Shown here: in pieces, positions 35,819 to 44,867 of the stretch | How the letters are laid out: each line of letters starts with the position of its first letter | Position numbering within the stretch: the stretch's first letter is position 1 | NCBI RefSeq assembly: GCF_030816915.1 | Contig: NZ_JAUSYN010000002.1 | Coordinates: forward strand, 5,283,501 to 5,347,500 | DNA length: 64,000 nt | Direction: 5' to 3' | DNA from: Streptomyces sp. B3I8 | GTDB taxonomy: Bacteria > Actinomycetota > Actinomycetes > Streptomycetales > Streptomycetaceae | Position numbers and translations under genes: made by a program | Notes under the pieces: generated by a model | Databases searched by the model: none | What the model saw: the letters and a program-made list of their open reading frames with translations, nothing else | Told to the model about the DNA's origin: nothing

Positions 35819-37351
35819 GTGGCAGTGACCGAATCTGCGGTGGCATCAGGTGTGTCGGAGGTACAGGACGTACCGGATGTACCGGGCGCGTCGGACGTGC
35901 CGAGGGCGTCGGATGCGTCCGAGGCGGCAGAAGTCTCGGCCGCGGCGGGTGCTTCGGCGGCGGCCCGGGCACGTGCGGCCAGGCGTGCGCGCGGGGCGCA
36001 CGAGGGCATCCTGCGCCGGCAGGCGGCGCGCGAGTCCGGCGCCCGCACCTACGCGCGTGCCCTTCCGGTCGTGCCCGTACGCGCCCGTGGCCTCACCGTC
36101 GAGGGCGCCGACGGCCGCCGTTACCTCGACTGCCTGTCCGGCGCGGGCACGCTGGCCCTCGGTCACAACCACCCCGTGGTCCTGGAGGCGATCCGCCGGG
36201 TCCTCGACTCGGGTGCCCCGCTCAACTGCCTGGACCTCGCCACCCCCGTCAAGGACGCCTTCACCACGGAACTGTTCCGCACACTGCCGCGGGGGCTCGC
36301 GGAGAACGCCCGCGTCCAGTTCTGCGGACCCGCCGGGACGGACGCCGTGGAGGCCGCGCTCGAACTGGTCCGCGCGGCCACCGGACGGACCGGCATCCTC
36401 GCCTTCACCGGCGCCTACCACGGGCAGACCATGGGGGCGCCCGAGGCGTTCGGCGGCGCCCACGACGTACGGGTGGCGCGTCTGCCGTATCCGCAGGACT
36501 ACCGCTGCCCGTTCGGCGTCGGCGGCCCGCGTGGCGCCGAACTCGCCGCGCGCTGGACCGAGTCGGTGCTCGACGACCCCAATTCCGGGGTGCCGCGGCC
36601 CGCCGGGGTGATCCTCGAACCGGTGCAGGGCGAGGGAGGCGTGCTCCCCGCGCCGGATGCCTGGCTGCGCCGTATGCGGGCGCTCACCGAGGCCCGTTCC
36701 ATCCCACTGATCGTGGACGAGGCGCAGACCGGGGTGGGCCGCACGGGCCGCTACTGGGCGGTCGAACACAGCGGCACGGTGCCCGATGTGATGGTGCTGT
36801 CCAAGGCCATCGGCGGCAGTCTGCCGCTCGCCGTCGTCGTCTACCGCGACGAGCTCGACGTCTGGCCGCCGGGCGCCCACACCGGCACCTTCCGCGGCAA
36901 CCAGCTCGCCATGGCCGCGGGTACGGCGACCCTGGCGTACGTCCGTGAGAACGGGCTCGTCGGGAGGGCGGCGGAGCTGGGCGAACGGATGCTCGGTCGA
37001 CTGCGCGAGCTGGCGCGGGCGCACGCGTGCGTGGGGGACGTGCGCGGGCGGGGTCTGATGATCGGGGTGGAGCTGGTCGAACCGGAGGGTGAGCCGGCCG
37101 GTGGGGAGGCGGAGCCGGGCGGTCGGGAGGCAGTCGTCGGCGGCCCTCGACCCACCGCGCCGGCGCTCGCGGCGGCCGTGCAGCGGGAGTGCCTGCGGCG
37201 CGGGCTCATCGTCGAACTGGGCGGCCGCGACGCCGGTGTCGTACGTCTGCTGCCCCCGCTGACGATCACCGACGAGCAGGCCTCCGCCGTACTGGACCGC
37301 CTCGCGGACGCCGTGGCGGCGGTGGCCGGGGGAGTGCGCTCCGGCGCGTGA
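35819..37351 (+). CDS. Class III PLP aminotransferase of a siderophore locus (diaminobutyrate-2-oxoglutarate type)
   Basis: 510 residues. Fold-type I aminotransferase: GYHG-like TGAYHGQTMGAPEAF, LEPVQGEGGV, IVDEAQTGVGRTG, and the PLP lysine in VLSKAIGG. Closest in form to diaminobutyrate-2-oxoglutarate transaminases. Residues 1-55 are a low-complexity Val/Ala/Ser/Asp extension. The GTG at 35819 has GGAGG about 10 nt upstream. It is the first gene of a three-gene unit with an IucA/IucC synthetase and an acyltransferase, so it probably makes the diamine or amino-acid building block of a siderophore. Confidence 0.88.
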   Translation: MAVTESAVASGVSEVQDVPDVPGASDVPRASDASEAAEVSAAAGASAAARARAARRARGAHEGILRRQAARESGARTYARALPVVPVRARGLTVEGADGRRYLDCLSGAGTLALGHNHPVVLEAIRRVLDSGAPLNCLDLATPVKDAFTTELFRTLPRGLAENARVQFCGPAGTDAVEAALELVRAATGRTGILAFTGAYHGQTMGAPEAFGGAHDVRVARLPYPQDYRCPFGVGGPRGAELAARWTESVLDDPNSGVPRPAGVILEPVQGEGGVLPAPDAWLRRMRALTEARSIPLIVDEAQTGVGRTGRYWAVEHSGTVPDVMVLSKAIGGSLPLAVVVYRDELDVWPPGAHTGTFRGNQLAMAAGTATLAYVRENGLVGRAAELGERMLGRLRELARAHACVGDVRGRGLMIGVELVEPEGEPAGGEAEPGGREAVVGGPRPTAPALAAAVQRECLRRGLIVELGGRDAGVVRLLPPLTITDEQASAVLDRLADAVAAVAGGVRSGA

Positions 37352-37418
37352 GGCATCCGTGCGCCGTGGCCGGGTCCGCAGCGCACCCCTGGTATTCGAG
37401 GAGCCCCAAGGAGTTCGA

Positions 37419-39473
37419 GTGAAGACGACTGACGCAGCCCCCGGTGCGCGCGCCGACGACCCCATGCCGCTCCCCGGTCCGCCCCCCGGTCCGTCGGCTG
37501 TCGCCGAGCCACCGTCGGTGCCGTGCACGATCGGCACACCCGAACGTAGTACCGCGGGTGACCCCCGCGACGCGCCCACGCACCGCGACGCCCCCACTCG
37601 CCCCGTCGCGCTCGACCGCACTGACCCGCTCGACCACCCCGATCCGTACGCCGCCGCCCAGGCGGCCGGTGTCGACAACCTGCTGCGCTGCTGGGTGCGG
37701 GAGAACGCCCTCGCGGCCCCGGCGGGCGACGGTGTACTCCGGGTCCCGCTCCCCGCGTCCGGCACTCACCTCCACGTACCGGTCGTCCACTGGTCGGCGA
37801 CCGGCTGGCACCGCTTCGGGGCGCCGTTCCTGGCGGGGGCGCCCGAGACCGCCCCGCCCGTCGACGCCGTGACGCTCGCGGCCCTGCTGACCAGGGAGGC
37901 CGCCGCGCGCTCCGGCGCCCCGGGGCCGGAGTCGGAGGCCGCCGACCTGGTGGGGCGCGTCGCCGACTCCGTGCGCCGTACCGCCGTCTTCGTACGCGAC
38001 CGCAGGGCCCGCCCCGACGACGGCCCCGACCTCTTCCTCGCGGCCGAACAGGCGCTGCTGCTCGGCCACCCGCTGCACCCCACGCCGAAGAGCCGCGAAG
38101 GGTTCTGTGAAGGGGAGGCGGACCGCTACTCGCCCGAGACACGCGGCTCCTTCCCGCTGCACTGGCTGGCCGTGGCCCCCGCCGCCCTCGCCGGCGACTC
38201 GGCCTGGACCGAACGCGGACGCCCGGTGCCCGCCGCACTGCTGGCCGCGCGGCTCGCCGGCCGTGGACTGCCCCTGCCCGCCGGACACGCCGCCCTCCCC
38301 GTCCACCCCTGGCAGGCGCGCGAACTGCGCCTGCGGCCGGGCACCGCCGCGCTGTTCGACGCCGGACAGATCCGCGACCTCGGCCCGTACGGTCCGCCCT
38401 GGCATCCCACCTCGTCCGTCCGCACGGTGCACCGCACCGGCGCCGCCGCCATGCTCAAGCTGTCGCTGGGCCTGCGCATCACCAACTCCCGTCGGGAGAA
38501 CCTGCGCAAGGAGGCGCACCGCGGCGTCGAGGTGCACCGGCTGCTCCGCACCGGCCTGGGGGCGCGGTGGCGGGCCGCACACCCCGGCTTCGACATCGTC
38601 CGCGACCCGGCCTGGCTCGGGGCCGACGGCCCGGACGGCACCCCCGTGCCCGGGCTCGACGTGGTGGTCCGCCACAACCCGTTCGCCGCGACGGACGACG
38701 TGTCCTGCGTGGCGGGCCTGGTCGCACCGCGCCCGCTGCCTCAGCCGGATCCCGTCCCCGACCCGGATCCCGTCCCCGACCCGGACTTCGGCACCGATTC
38801 GGACTTCGGGGCCGAGACGGCCTCCCGGGCCGCCCCGACCACCTCGGCCTCCACCGGTTCCCGGCTGAGCCGTCTCGTCATCCGGATCGCCCGCCGTACC
38901 GGCCGCCCGCCCGCCGCCGTGTCCGTCGAGTGGTTCCTGCGCTATCTGGAGGCGGTCGTGCGTCCCCTGCTGTGGCTGGACGCGGAGGCCGGGATCGCGC
39001 TGGAGGCCCATCAGCAGAACACCCTGGTCCTCCTCGACCCCGGCGGCTGGCCCGTCGGCGGCCGGTACCGCGACAACCAGGGCTACTACTTCCGCGCCTC
39101 CCGGCACGCGGAACTCGACGTCCTCCTGCCCGGTATCGGTGTCCGCAGCGACACCTTCGTGCCCGACGCGGTCGCCGACGAACGGTTCGTCTACTACCTC
39201 GGCATCAACAACGTGTTCGGGCTGATCGGCGCGTTCGGCTCCCAGCGTCTGGCCGACGAGCGGCTGTTGCTCGCCGCGTTCCGCGGTTTCCTCACCACCG
39301 TCGCCACCGGTCCGGGCCGGCTCCGTACGCACCTGCCCTCCCGGCTGCTGGACTCGCCCGTACTGCGCTGCAAGGCCAACCTGCTGACCCGGCTGCACGG
39401 GCTGGACGAACTCGTCGGCCCCGTCGAGACCCAGTCGGTGTACGTCACCGTCGCCAACCCCCTGCACGGCTGA
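37419..39473 (+). CDS. IucA/IucC-family NRPS-independent siderophore synthetase
   Basis: 684 residues. ATP-dependent ligase joining a carboxylate (often citrate) with amines or hydroxylamines. Motifs HPWQARELRL, TSSVRTVHR and KLSLGLRITNSRRENLR form the ATP-binding core; HQQNTLVLLDPGGWPVGGRY and DNQGYYFRAS lie in the C-terminal FhuF-like half. A Pro/Asp-rich insert (PDPVPDPDPVPDPDF, about residues 443-457) comes from a tandem 18-bp repeat. The GTG at 37419 has AAGGAG 5 nt upstream, which decides the start over an ATG-less extension. It lies 67 nt after the aminotransferase. Confidence 0.92.
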   Translation: MKTTDAAPGARADDPMPLPGPPPGPSAVAEPPSVPCTIGTPERSTAGDPRDAPTHRDAPTRPVALDRTDPLDHPDPYAAAQAAGVDNLLRCWVRENALAAPAGDGVLRVPLPASGTHLHVPVVHWSATGWHRFGAPFLAGAPETAPPVDAVTLAALLTREAAARSGAPGPESEAADLVGRVADSVRRTAVFVRDRRARPDDGPDLFLAAEQALLLGHPLHPTPKSREGFCEGEADRYSPETRGSFPLHWLAVAPAALAGDSAWTERGRPVPAALLAARLAGRGLPLPAGHAALPVHPWQARELRLRPGTAALFDAGQIRDLGPYGPPWHPTSSVRTVHRTGAAAMLKLSLGLRITNSRRENLRKEAHRGVEVHRLLRTGLGARWRAAHPGFDIVRDPAWLGADGPDGTPVPGLDVVVRHNPFAATDDVSCVAGLVAPRPLPQPDPVPDPDPVPDPDFGTDSDFGAETASRAAPTTSASTGSRLSRLVIRIARRTGRPPAAVSVEWFLRYLEAVVRPLLWLDAEAGIALEAHQQNTLVLLDPGGWPVGGRYRDNQGYYFRASRHAELDVLLPGIGVRSDTFVPDAVADERFVYYLGINNVFGLIGAFGSQRLADERLLLAAFRGFLTTVATGPGRLRTHLPSRLLDSPVLRCKANLLTRLHGLDELVGPVETQSVYVTVANPLHG
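38745..38780 (+). repeat. Tandem 18-bp repeat inside the siderophore synthetase gene
   Basis: Two exact copies of an 18-bp unit starting CCGGATCCCG (38745-38762 and 38763-38780), then a diverged copy. It encodes a repeated PDPVPD hexapeptide in a linker. The length is a multiple of three, so the frame is kept. Confidence 0.85.
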
Positions 39474-39525
39474 CCGCGGGCCCGCCCGCGTCCGCCCGTC
39501 CCCGCCTGCTGAGAGGAACGCCGCC

Positions 39526-40317
39526 GTGCCTCCCCACGAAGCACGCACCGGTGCCGGTCGCGGTGCCGCCCCCGCGTCGAGACCCACCGCCGTGCCCGCC
39601 GCGGAACCCGCGTCCCGTACCGGCGGGAACGAGATCCCGGACGAGTCCGCCTGCGAGACCACCCTGAGCATGCGGCCGGTCCGGGCGTTCGCCGCGCCCG
39701 CACCCGACGGGGCGGACGCCGCCCGCGCCCCGGCCGGCCCCGCCGACGACCTGCTCGGCCGGATCGGGGACTGGGGCCCGGTCCGTACCCCCGTCGGCAC
39801 CTTCCGGTTGCTGCCGGTCCGGCCGGAGCGCGACACGGCGCTGGTCGCGCGGTGGATGAACGATCCGGCGGTCGCCGCGTTCTGGGAGCTCGACGGGCCC
39901 GACGACGTCACCGGGCGGCATCTGCGCGCCCAACTCGACGGGGACGGGCACAGCGTGCCCTGCCTCGGCGTGCTGGACGGCACGGTGATGAGCTACTGGG
40001 AGATCTACCGCGCCGACCTCGACCCCGTGGCCCGGCACTACCCGGCCCGGCCGCACGACACCGGCGTCCACCTGCTCGTCGGCGCCGTCGCCGACCGGGG
40101 CCGCGGGTTCGGCTCGGTGCTCCTGCGGTCCGTCACCGACCTCGTCCTCGACCACCGCCCGGCCTGCGCCCGCGTGGTCGCCGAGCCCGACCTGCGCAAC
40201 ACCGCCTCCCTCACCGCCTTCCTCAGCGCGGGGTTCCGCTTCTCCGTCGAGCTGTCCCAGCCCGGGAAACGGGCGGCCCTCATGATCCGCGACCGCTCCC
40301 TGCGGCACCTGATGTGA
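39526..40317 (+). CDS. GNAT/AlcB-IucB-type N-acyltransferase of the siderophore locus
   Basis: 263 residues. Residues 1 to about 85 are disordered and Pro/Ala-rich. The C-terminal domain is the siderophore acetyltransferase type (RLLPVRPERDTALVARWMND, FWELDGPDDVTGRHL, YWEIYRADLDPVARHYP, HLLVGAVADRGRGFGSVLL with the acyl-CoA loop). Such enzymes acylate hydroxylamines or amines of siderophore precursors. The GTG start has AGAGG upstream and follows the synthetase stop by 52 nt. No monooxygenase or decarboxylase is present in the locus. Confidence 0.88.
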   Translation: MPPHEARTGAGRGAAPASRPTAVPAAEPASRTGGNEIPDESACETTLSMRPVRAFAAPAPDGADAARAPAGPADDLLGRIGDWGPVRTPVGTFRLLPVRPERDTALVARWMNDPAVAAFWELDGPDDVTGRHLRAQLDGDGHSVPCLGVLDGTVMSYWEIYRADLDPVARHYPARPHDTGVHLLVGAVADRGRGFGSVLLRSVTDLVLDHRPACARVVAEPDLRNTASLTAFLSAGFRFSVELSQPGKRAALMIRDRSLRHLM

Positions 40318-40468
40318 GCGGGTACGGGGCCGTGACGACGTCCTGCGGGCGCCGGTCACCCGGGCGCCCCCACCACCCCTGACCATGCCCCCGCACGCCC
40401 CCGACCGCGCCCCGCGCTCCGGCCGTCCGGTCCCGACTGTCACCGGTGGGCCGTAGGGTGGTCGGGCT

Positions 40469-42439
40469 ATGACGAAGCCCTCACTTCCCGAACTCCTGCA
40501 CGCAGCCGTCACCGCCGTCGGCGGCACGGAGCGCCCCGGCCAGGTGACCATGGCCCAAGCCGTCGCGGACGCCGTCGACGACGGTTCCCATCTGCTGGTC
40601 CAGGCCGGCACCGGCACCGGTAAGTCGCTCGGCTACCTGGTGCCGGCGCTCGCCCACGGCGAGCCGGTCGTCGTCGCGACGGCCACGCTGGCGCTCCAGC
40701 GGCAGCTCGTGGAGCGCGACCTGCCGCGCACGGTGGAGGCGCTGCATCCGCTGCTGCGCCGCCGCCCGGAGTTCGCGATGCTCAAGGGCCGCTCGAACTA
40801 CCTGTGCCTGCACCGGCTGCACGAGGGGATGCCTCAGGACGAGGAGGAGGGCCTGTTCGACCAGTTCGAGGCCGCGGCCCCCACCAGCAAGCTGGGCCAG
40901 GACCTGCTGCGGCTGCGCGACTGGTCCGACGAGACGGAGACCGGCGACCGGGACGACCTGACCCCCGGCGTCTCCGACCGCGCCTGGGCGCAGATCTCGG
41001 TCTCCTCGCGGGAGTGCCTCGGCGCCTCCAAGTGCGCCTACGGCGCCGAGTGCTTCGCCGAGGCCGCCCGCGAGCGGGCCAAGCTCGCCGAGGTCGTCGT
41101 CACCAACCACGCGCTGCTCGCGATCGACGCCATCGAGGGCGCCCCGGTGCTGCCGCAGCACGAGGTGCTGATCGTCGACGAGGCGCACGAACTGGTCTCC
41201 CGGGTCACCGGCGTCGCCACCGGCGAACTCACCCCGGGCCAGGTCAACCGCGCGGTGCGGCGGGCCGCCAAGCTCGTCAACGAGAAGGCCGCCGACCAGT
41301 TGCAGACCGCCGCCGAGGGCTTCGAGCGGCTGATGGAGCTGGCGCTGCCCGGGCGCCTGGAGGAGATCCCGGAGGATCTCGGCTACGCGCTCGCGGCCCT
41401 GCGTGACGCCGCCCGCACGGTGATCTCGGCGATCGGCACCACACGCGACAAGTCCGTCCAGGACGAGGACGCCGTCCGCAAGCAGGCCCTCGCCTCGGTC
41501 GAGTCGGTGCACGACGTCGCCGAGCGCATCACGCAGGGCAGCGAGTGGGACGTCGTCTGGTACGAGCGCCACGACCGCTTCGGAGCATCTCTGCGGGTCG
41601 CGCCCATGTCGGTCTCCGGGCTGCTGCGCGAGAAGCTCTTCACCGACCGCTCGGTGATCCTCACCTCGGCGACGCTGAAGCTCGGCGGCGACTTCAACGG
41701 CGTCGGAGCCTCACTGGGGCTGGCGCCCGAGGGCACCGAGGGGGAGGACGTGCCGCCGTGGAAGGGCATCGACGTCGGCTCCCCGTTCGACTACCGCAAG
41801 CAGGGCATCCTCTACGTCGCCAAGCACCTGTCCCGGCCGGCCCGGGACGGCGACCGCGCCGACATGCTGGACGAGCTGACGGAGCTGATCCAGACGGCCG
41901 GCGGCCGCACCCTGGGGCTGTTCTCCTCGATGCGGGGCGCCCAGCTCGCGGCCGAGGCACTGCGCGCCCGCATCCCCGAGTACCCGATCCTCCTCCAGGG
42001 CGAGGAGACGCTCGGTGAGCTGATCAAGAACTTCGCCGCGGACCCGGCGACCTGCCTCTTCGGCACGCTGTCGCTGTGGCAGGGCGTGGACGTGCCGGGG
42101 CCGAGCTGTCAGCTCGTCGTGATGGACAAGATCCCGTTCCCGCGGCCGGACGACCCGCTGATGAGCGCCCGGCAGAAAGCGGTGGAGGAAGCGGGCGGCA
42201 ACGGTTTCATGGCCGTCGCCGCGACCCATGCCGCCCTGCTGATGGCTCAGGGCGCCGGACGGCTCGTCCGGGCGACGGAGGACCGGGGCGTGGTGGCGGT
42301 CCTGGACCCACGCCTGGCCACCGCCCGCTACGGCAGCTATCTGAAGGCGTCGATGCCGGACTTCTGGTACACGGTGGACGGCGGTCAGGTCCGCCGGTCC
42401 CTCGCGGCGATCGACGCGGCGGCGAAGCAGGCGGAATGA
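40469..42439 (+). CDS. DinG/XPD-family ATP-dependent DNA helicase
   Basis: 656 residues. Superfamily 2 iron-sulfur helicase: Walker A AGTGTGKSLGYLVPA, a four-Cys cluster region (YLCLHRL, RECLGASKCAYGAECF), Walker B IVDEAHEL, and C-terminal motifs LGLFSSMRGAQLAAEAL, GTLSLWQGVDVPG and QGAGRLVRATEDRGVV. Such 5'-3' helicases resolve R-loops, D-loops and G-quadruplexes. TAGGGT at 40454-40459 lies 9 nt before the ATG. It converges on lexA, but no LexA box is visible before it. Confidence 0.93.
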   Translation: MTKPSLPELLHAAVTAVGGTERPGQVTMAQAVADAVDDGSHLLVQAGTGTGKSLGYLVPALAHGEPVVVATATLALQRQLVERDLPRTVEALHPLLRRRPEFAMLKGRSNYLCLHRLHEGMPQDEEEGLFDQFEAAAPTSKLGQDLLRLRDWSDETETGDRDDLTPGVSDRAWAQISVSSRECLGASKCAYGAECFAEAARERAKLAEVVVTNHALLAIDAIEGAPVLPQHEVLIVDEAHELVSRVTGVATGELTPGQVNRAVRRAAKLVNEKAADQLQTAAEGFERLMELALPGRLEEIPEDLGYALAALRDAARTVISAIGTTRDKSVQDEDAVRKQALASVESVHDVAERITQGSEWDVVWYERHDRFGASLRVAPMSVSGLLREKLFTDRSVILTSATLKLGGDFNGVGASLGLAPEGTEGEDVPPWKGIDVGSPFDYRKQGILYVAKHLSRPARDGDRADMLDELTELIQTAGGRTLGLFSSMRGAQLAAEALRARIPEYPILLQGEETLGELIKNFAADPATCLFGTLSLWQGVDVPGPSCQLVVMDKIPFPRPDDPLMSARQKAVEEAGGNGFMAVAATHAALLMAQGAGRLVRATEDRGVVAVLDPRLATARYGSYLKASMPDFWYTVDGGQVRRSLAAIDAAAKQAE

Positions 42440-42560
42440 CACGGCCGTCCTCCTCGCGCTCCCGACCGGGCGCGGGGAGGAGAAACACCGTCGCCAAAGG
42501 CACACGGTCTCCCGCCGGAGACACACAGGCCCCCGTCGGACTTCCGTCACCGGGCAGCAC

Positions 42561-42612
42561 TAAGGGCTGTCCCGTGATCCCCGGCGGGCGCGGGATCACG
42601 GGACAGCCCTTA
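42561..42612. terminator. 21-bp perfect-stem palindrome between convergent helicase and lexA genes
   Basis: TAAGGGCTGTCCCGTGATCCC (42561-42581, 21 bases with key ends TAAGGG and GATCCC) is matched without error by 42592-42612, with a 10-nt GC loop. It works as a bidirectional terminator in this place. Its length and sharp TA ends also resemble a short palindromic mobile repeat. Confidence 0.8.
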
Positions 42613-42674
42613 GGCCCCGGAACCGGCGCAGTGGTTCCGGGGCCCGTCAGAAGGGTGCCGGGGGCGGGGCGAGG

Positions 42675-43454
42675 TCACACGCGCCGCAGCACCGCCACCA
42701 CCTTGCCGAGAATCGTCGCGTCGTCACCCGGGATGGGCTCGTACGCCGAGTTGTGCGGCAGCAGCCACACGTGCCCGTCCTCGCGCTTGAACCGTTTCAC
42801 CGTCGCCTCGCCCTCCAGCATGGCGGCGACGATGTCCCCGTTCTCCGCGACCGGCTGCCGCCGCACGGTGACCCAGTCCCCGTCGCAGATGGCCGCCTCG
42901 ATCATCGAATCGCCGACGACCTTCAGCACGAACAGCTCACCGTCACCGACGAGCTGGCGCGGCAGCGGGAACACGTCCTCCACGGACTCCTCGGCGAGGA
43001 TCGGCCCACCGGCGGCGATCCGGCCGACCAGCGGCACGTACGACGCGGCCGGCTTGCCCGCCGTGTCGGTGGGCTGCACGGGAGCGGCCTGGTCGGAGCC
43101 GCGCACCTCGTACGCGCGCGGCCGGTGCGGGTCGCGGCGCAGGAAGCCCTTGCGCTCCAGCGCCATCAGCTGGTGTGCCACGGAAGAGGTGCTGGACAGG
43201 CCCACGGCCTGGCCGATCTCCCGCATCGACGGCGGGTAGCCGCGCCGCTGCACGGAATCCCGGATGACCTCGATCACCCGGCGCTGCCGGTCGGTCAGCC
43301 CTGAGCTGTCGGCGCGGATGCCAGGAGGTCGCCCGGGCAGGGACCTCTTCGGTCCCTCGGGATGTGGAACTTCCGCCATGGCATGCACCGGCTCGAGTCG
43401 GCCCTGGGAACGGTCCTGGGCAGTGATGGCGGCACTGTCTGCGGTGGTGGTCAC
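42675..43454 (-). CDS. lexA: LexA SOS repressor
   Basis: 259 residues from the GTG at 43454, which has GAGAGGGG upstream; an ATG at 43379 would give 234 residues, and both starts are plausible. Winged-helix domain ([39 protein letters not shown]) and S24 peptidase domain: cleavage site Ala148-Gly149 in GRIAAGGP, Ser 183 in VGDSMIEAA, and Lys 220 in EATVKRF, with the 37-residue Ser-Lys spacing of E. coli LexA. It represses SOS genes until RecA filaments trigger self-cleavage. Autoregulated through the box at 43520. Confidence 0.97.
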   Translation of the reverse strand: MTTTADSAAITAQDRSQGRLEPVHAMAEVPHPEGPKRSLPGRPPGIRADSSGLTDRQRRVIEVIRDSVQRRGYPPSMREIGQAVGLSSTSSVAHQLMALERKGFLRRDPHRPRAYEVRGSDQAAPVQPTDTAGKPAASYVPLVGRIAAGGPILAEESVEDVFPLPRQLVGDGELFVLKVVGDSMIEAAICDGDWVTVRRQPVAENGDIVAAMLEGEATVKRFKREDGHVWLLPHNSAYEPIPGDDATILGKVVAVLRRV

Positions 43455-43519
43455 GTCGTCGGCCCCTCTCGATGGTCTCCCGTGCAGCACAACGGTAGTT
43501 GCTTTCGAAAGGTTGCGCC

Positions 43520-43531
43520 AAACACACGTTC
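43520..43531 (-). promoter_or_regulatory. LexA (SOS) box upstream of lexA
   Basis: On the minus strand the sequence reads TCGAACGTGTGTTTGG; its core GAACGTGTGTTT matches GAAC-N4-GTTC at 7 of 8 positions and is very like the mycobacterial lexA operator. It stands 66 bases before the lexA GTG, consistent with autorepression. The following 500 bases (43540-44075) toward nrdR hold no convincing gene; they are rich in alternating GC/GT runs, e.g. 43906-43930. Confidence 0.88.
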
Positions 43532-44078
43532 GAGTGAAAAACCGCGGTTCACCTGTCGGAATCGGGTTTTCAGGTGTATGGCCGACGCGCTGTTCGAGGC
43601 CCGGGCGGGCCCCGCGCTGCTGTACTCTTCACCGCCGGGACGACGGCCCGCCGGCCGGGGTGCCGCCTCGGCGATGCCCAGTCTGCCATCAGGGCTCCCG
43701 CGGACCGGGCACCGGCCCGCCTTCTCCATGCGGTGTCCACCGCATCCGCGCACCACCGGTCGGTCCGTACGCGTGGGACGCGGCGGAGCGGGCACGCGGG
43801 TATGCGTTTCCGGGCACGCGTACCCGACGGGTCCCCGCCTCCGGCAGGTGCCCGCGCCCGTCCGACTGCCGTGCACGCACGGGGCCGGGCGGCGCACAGG
43901 CGGTCGTGCGCGCGCCGCGTGTGCGCGCGGCGGTCGGAGGCGTCCGTGCCCCTGGGGCCCCGCGTGCCCCGCATGCCCCGTGCGTGCACTGTCCGCGAGC
44001 GCGTGGTCGCACCCCGCCCACATCGTGCGCGCGTGGCTGTGCGGCCCCGGGCGTGTCGTCGGCGTATGTGCGAGCCGA

Positions 44079-44125
44079 CCGCTACATCTAGTGGTTGGAT
44101 GGCGACAGCGGCCCACAAGTTGTGT
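44079..44125 (+). promoter_or_regulatory. Pair of NrdR boxes upstream of nrdR-nrdJ
   Basis: Box 1 core CTACATCTAG at 44082-44091 fits the NrdR core CwAtATaTwG at 8 of 10 positions. Box 2 core CCACAAGTTG at 44113-44122 is weaker but contains the palindrome CACAAGTTGTG. The two start 31 bp apart, the three-helical-turn phasing typical of NrdR box pairs. A TATGCT -10 candidate lies downstream near 44156, so a bound repressor would sit upstream of or over the promoter. Confidence 0.75.
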
Positions 44126-44234
44126 TCCCCCGGTCTTCCACCGGCCAGGAGATCGCCTATGCTGGGGGTCGCTTCGAGGGGCCGGTGAGGCCTCTTGTGG
44201 CTGACGTGTCGTGCCGTGAAGGAGGCTTGGAACC

Positions 44235-44867
44235 ATGCACTGCCCCTTCTGCAGGCATCCCGACAGCCGGGTCGTCGACAGCCGTACGACGGACGACGGC
44301 ACCTCGATCCGCAGGCGCCGCCAGTGCCCCGACTGCTCCCGTCGTTTCACGACCGTGGAGACCTGTTCGCTGATGGTGGTCAAGCGGTCCGGGGTCACCG
44401 AACCCTTCAGCCGCACCAAGGTCATCAACGGCGTGCGCAAGGCATGTCAGGGGCGGCCCGTCACGGAAGACGCACTCGCCCAGCTCGGCCAGCGGGTCGA
44501 GGAGGCGGTGCGTGCCACCGGAAGCGCCGAGCTGACCACCCACGACGTGGGGCTGGCCATACTCGGCCCCCTTCAGGAACTCGACCTCGTCGCCTATCTG
44601 CGGTTCGCGTCCGTCTACCGGGCGTTCGACTCGCTGGAGGACTTCGAGGCCGCCATCACGGAACTCAGGCAGCAGCAGCGGGCTTGCCCCGCCGGTGACG
44701 GGGCGGGAGGCGCGGACGACGACGACCGCGCGGGCGCCGTCGCGGAACGCCAGGGGACCGATCGGGCGGACCGCCAAGGCGCCGACCGGGCGGACCGCCA
44801 GGGCACCGACCGCGGGTCCGGAGGAGCGCCCGCGGGCGTCCCCGTGCCCGCCACCGCCGCCGACTGA
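44235..44867 (+). CDS. nrdR: Transcriptional repressor NrdR
   Basis: 210 residues. Zinc-ribbon DNA-binding domain ([24 protein letters not shown]) and ATP-cone domain ([20 protein letters not shown] to about residue 140). It senses ATP/dATP and represses ribonucleotide reductase genes. Residues about 155-210 are an unusual hydrophilic tail with eight-residue repeats (DRADRQGA/T) from a 24-bp DNA repeat; most family members stop near 150-175. A strong AAGGAGG precedes the ATG. Preceded by paired NrdR boxes, it is co-oriented with nrdJ. Confidence 0.96.
   Translation: MHCPFCRHPDSRVVDSRTTDDGTSIRRRRQCPDCSRRFTTVETCSLMVVKRSGVTEPFSRTKVINGVRKACQGRPVTEDALAQLGQRVEEAVRATGSAELTTHDVGLAILGPLQELDLVAYLRFASVYRAFDSLEDFEAAITELRQQQRACPAGDGAGGADDDDRAGAVAERQGTDRADRQGADRADRQGTDRGSGGAPAGVPVPATAAD
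44760..44807 (+). repeat. Tandem 24-bp repeat in the nrdR 3' end
   Basis: Two copies of a 24-bp unit (44760-44783 and 44784-44807) plus a partial third encode consecutive DRADRQGx octapeptides in the NrdR tail. Confidence 0.8.

Noticed and set aside
40318-40468. LexA box before the DinG-like helicase
   Set aside because: No GAAC-N4-GTTC match with one mismatch or fewer near the start.
43574-44188. Overlapping open frames in the lexA-nrdR spacer
   Set aside because: Arg/Ala/Pro/Cys-rich translations in all frames, with no ribosome site or recognisable motif; typical of random GC-rich frames.
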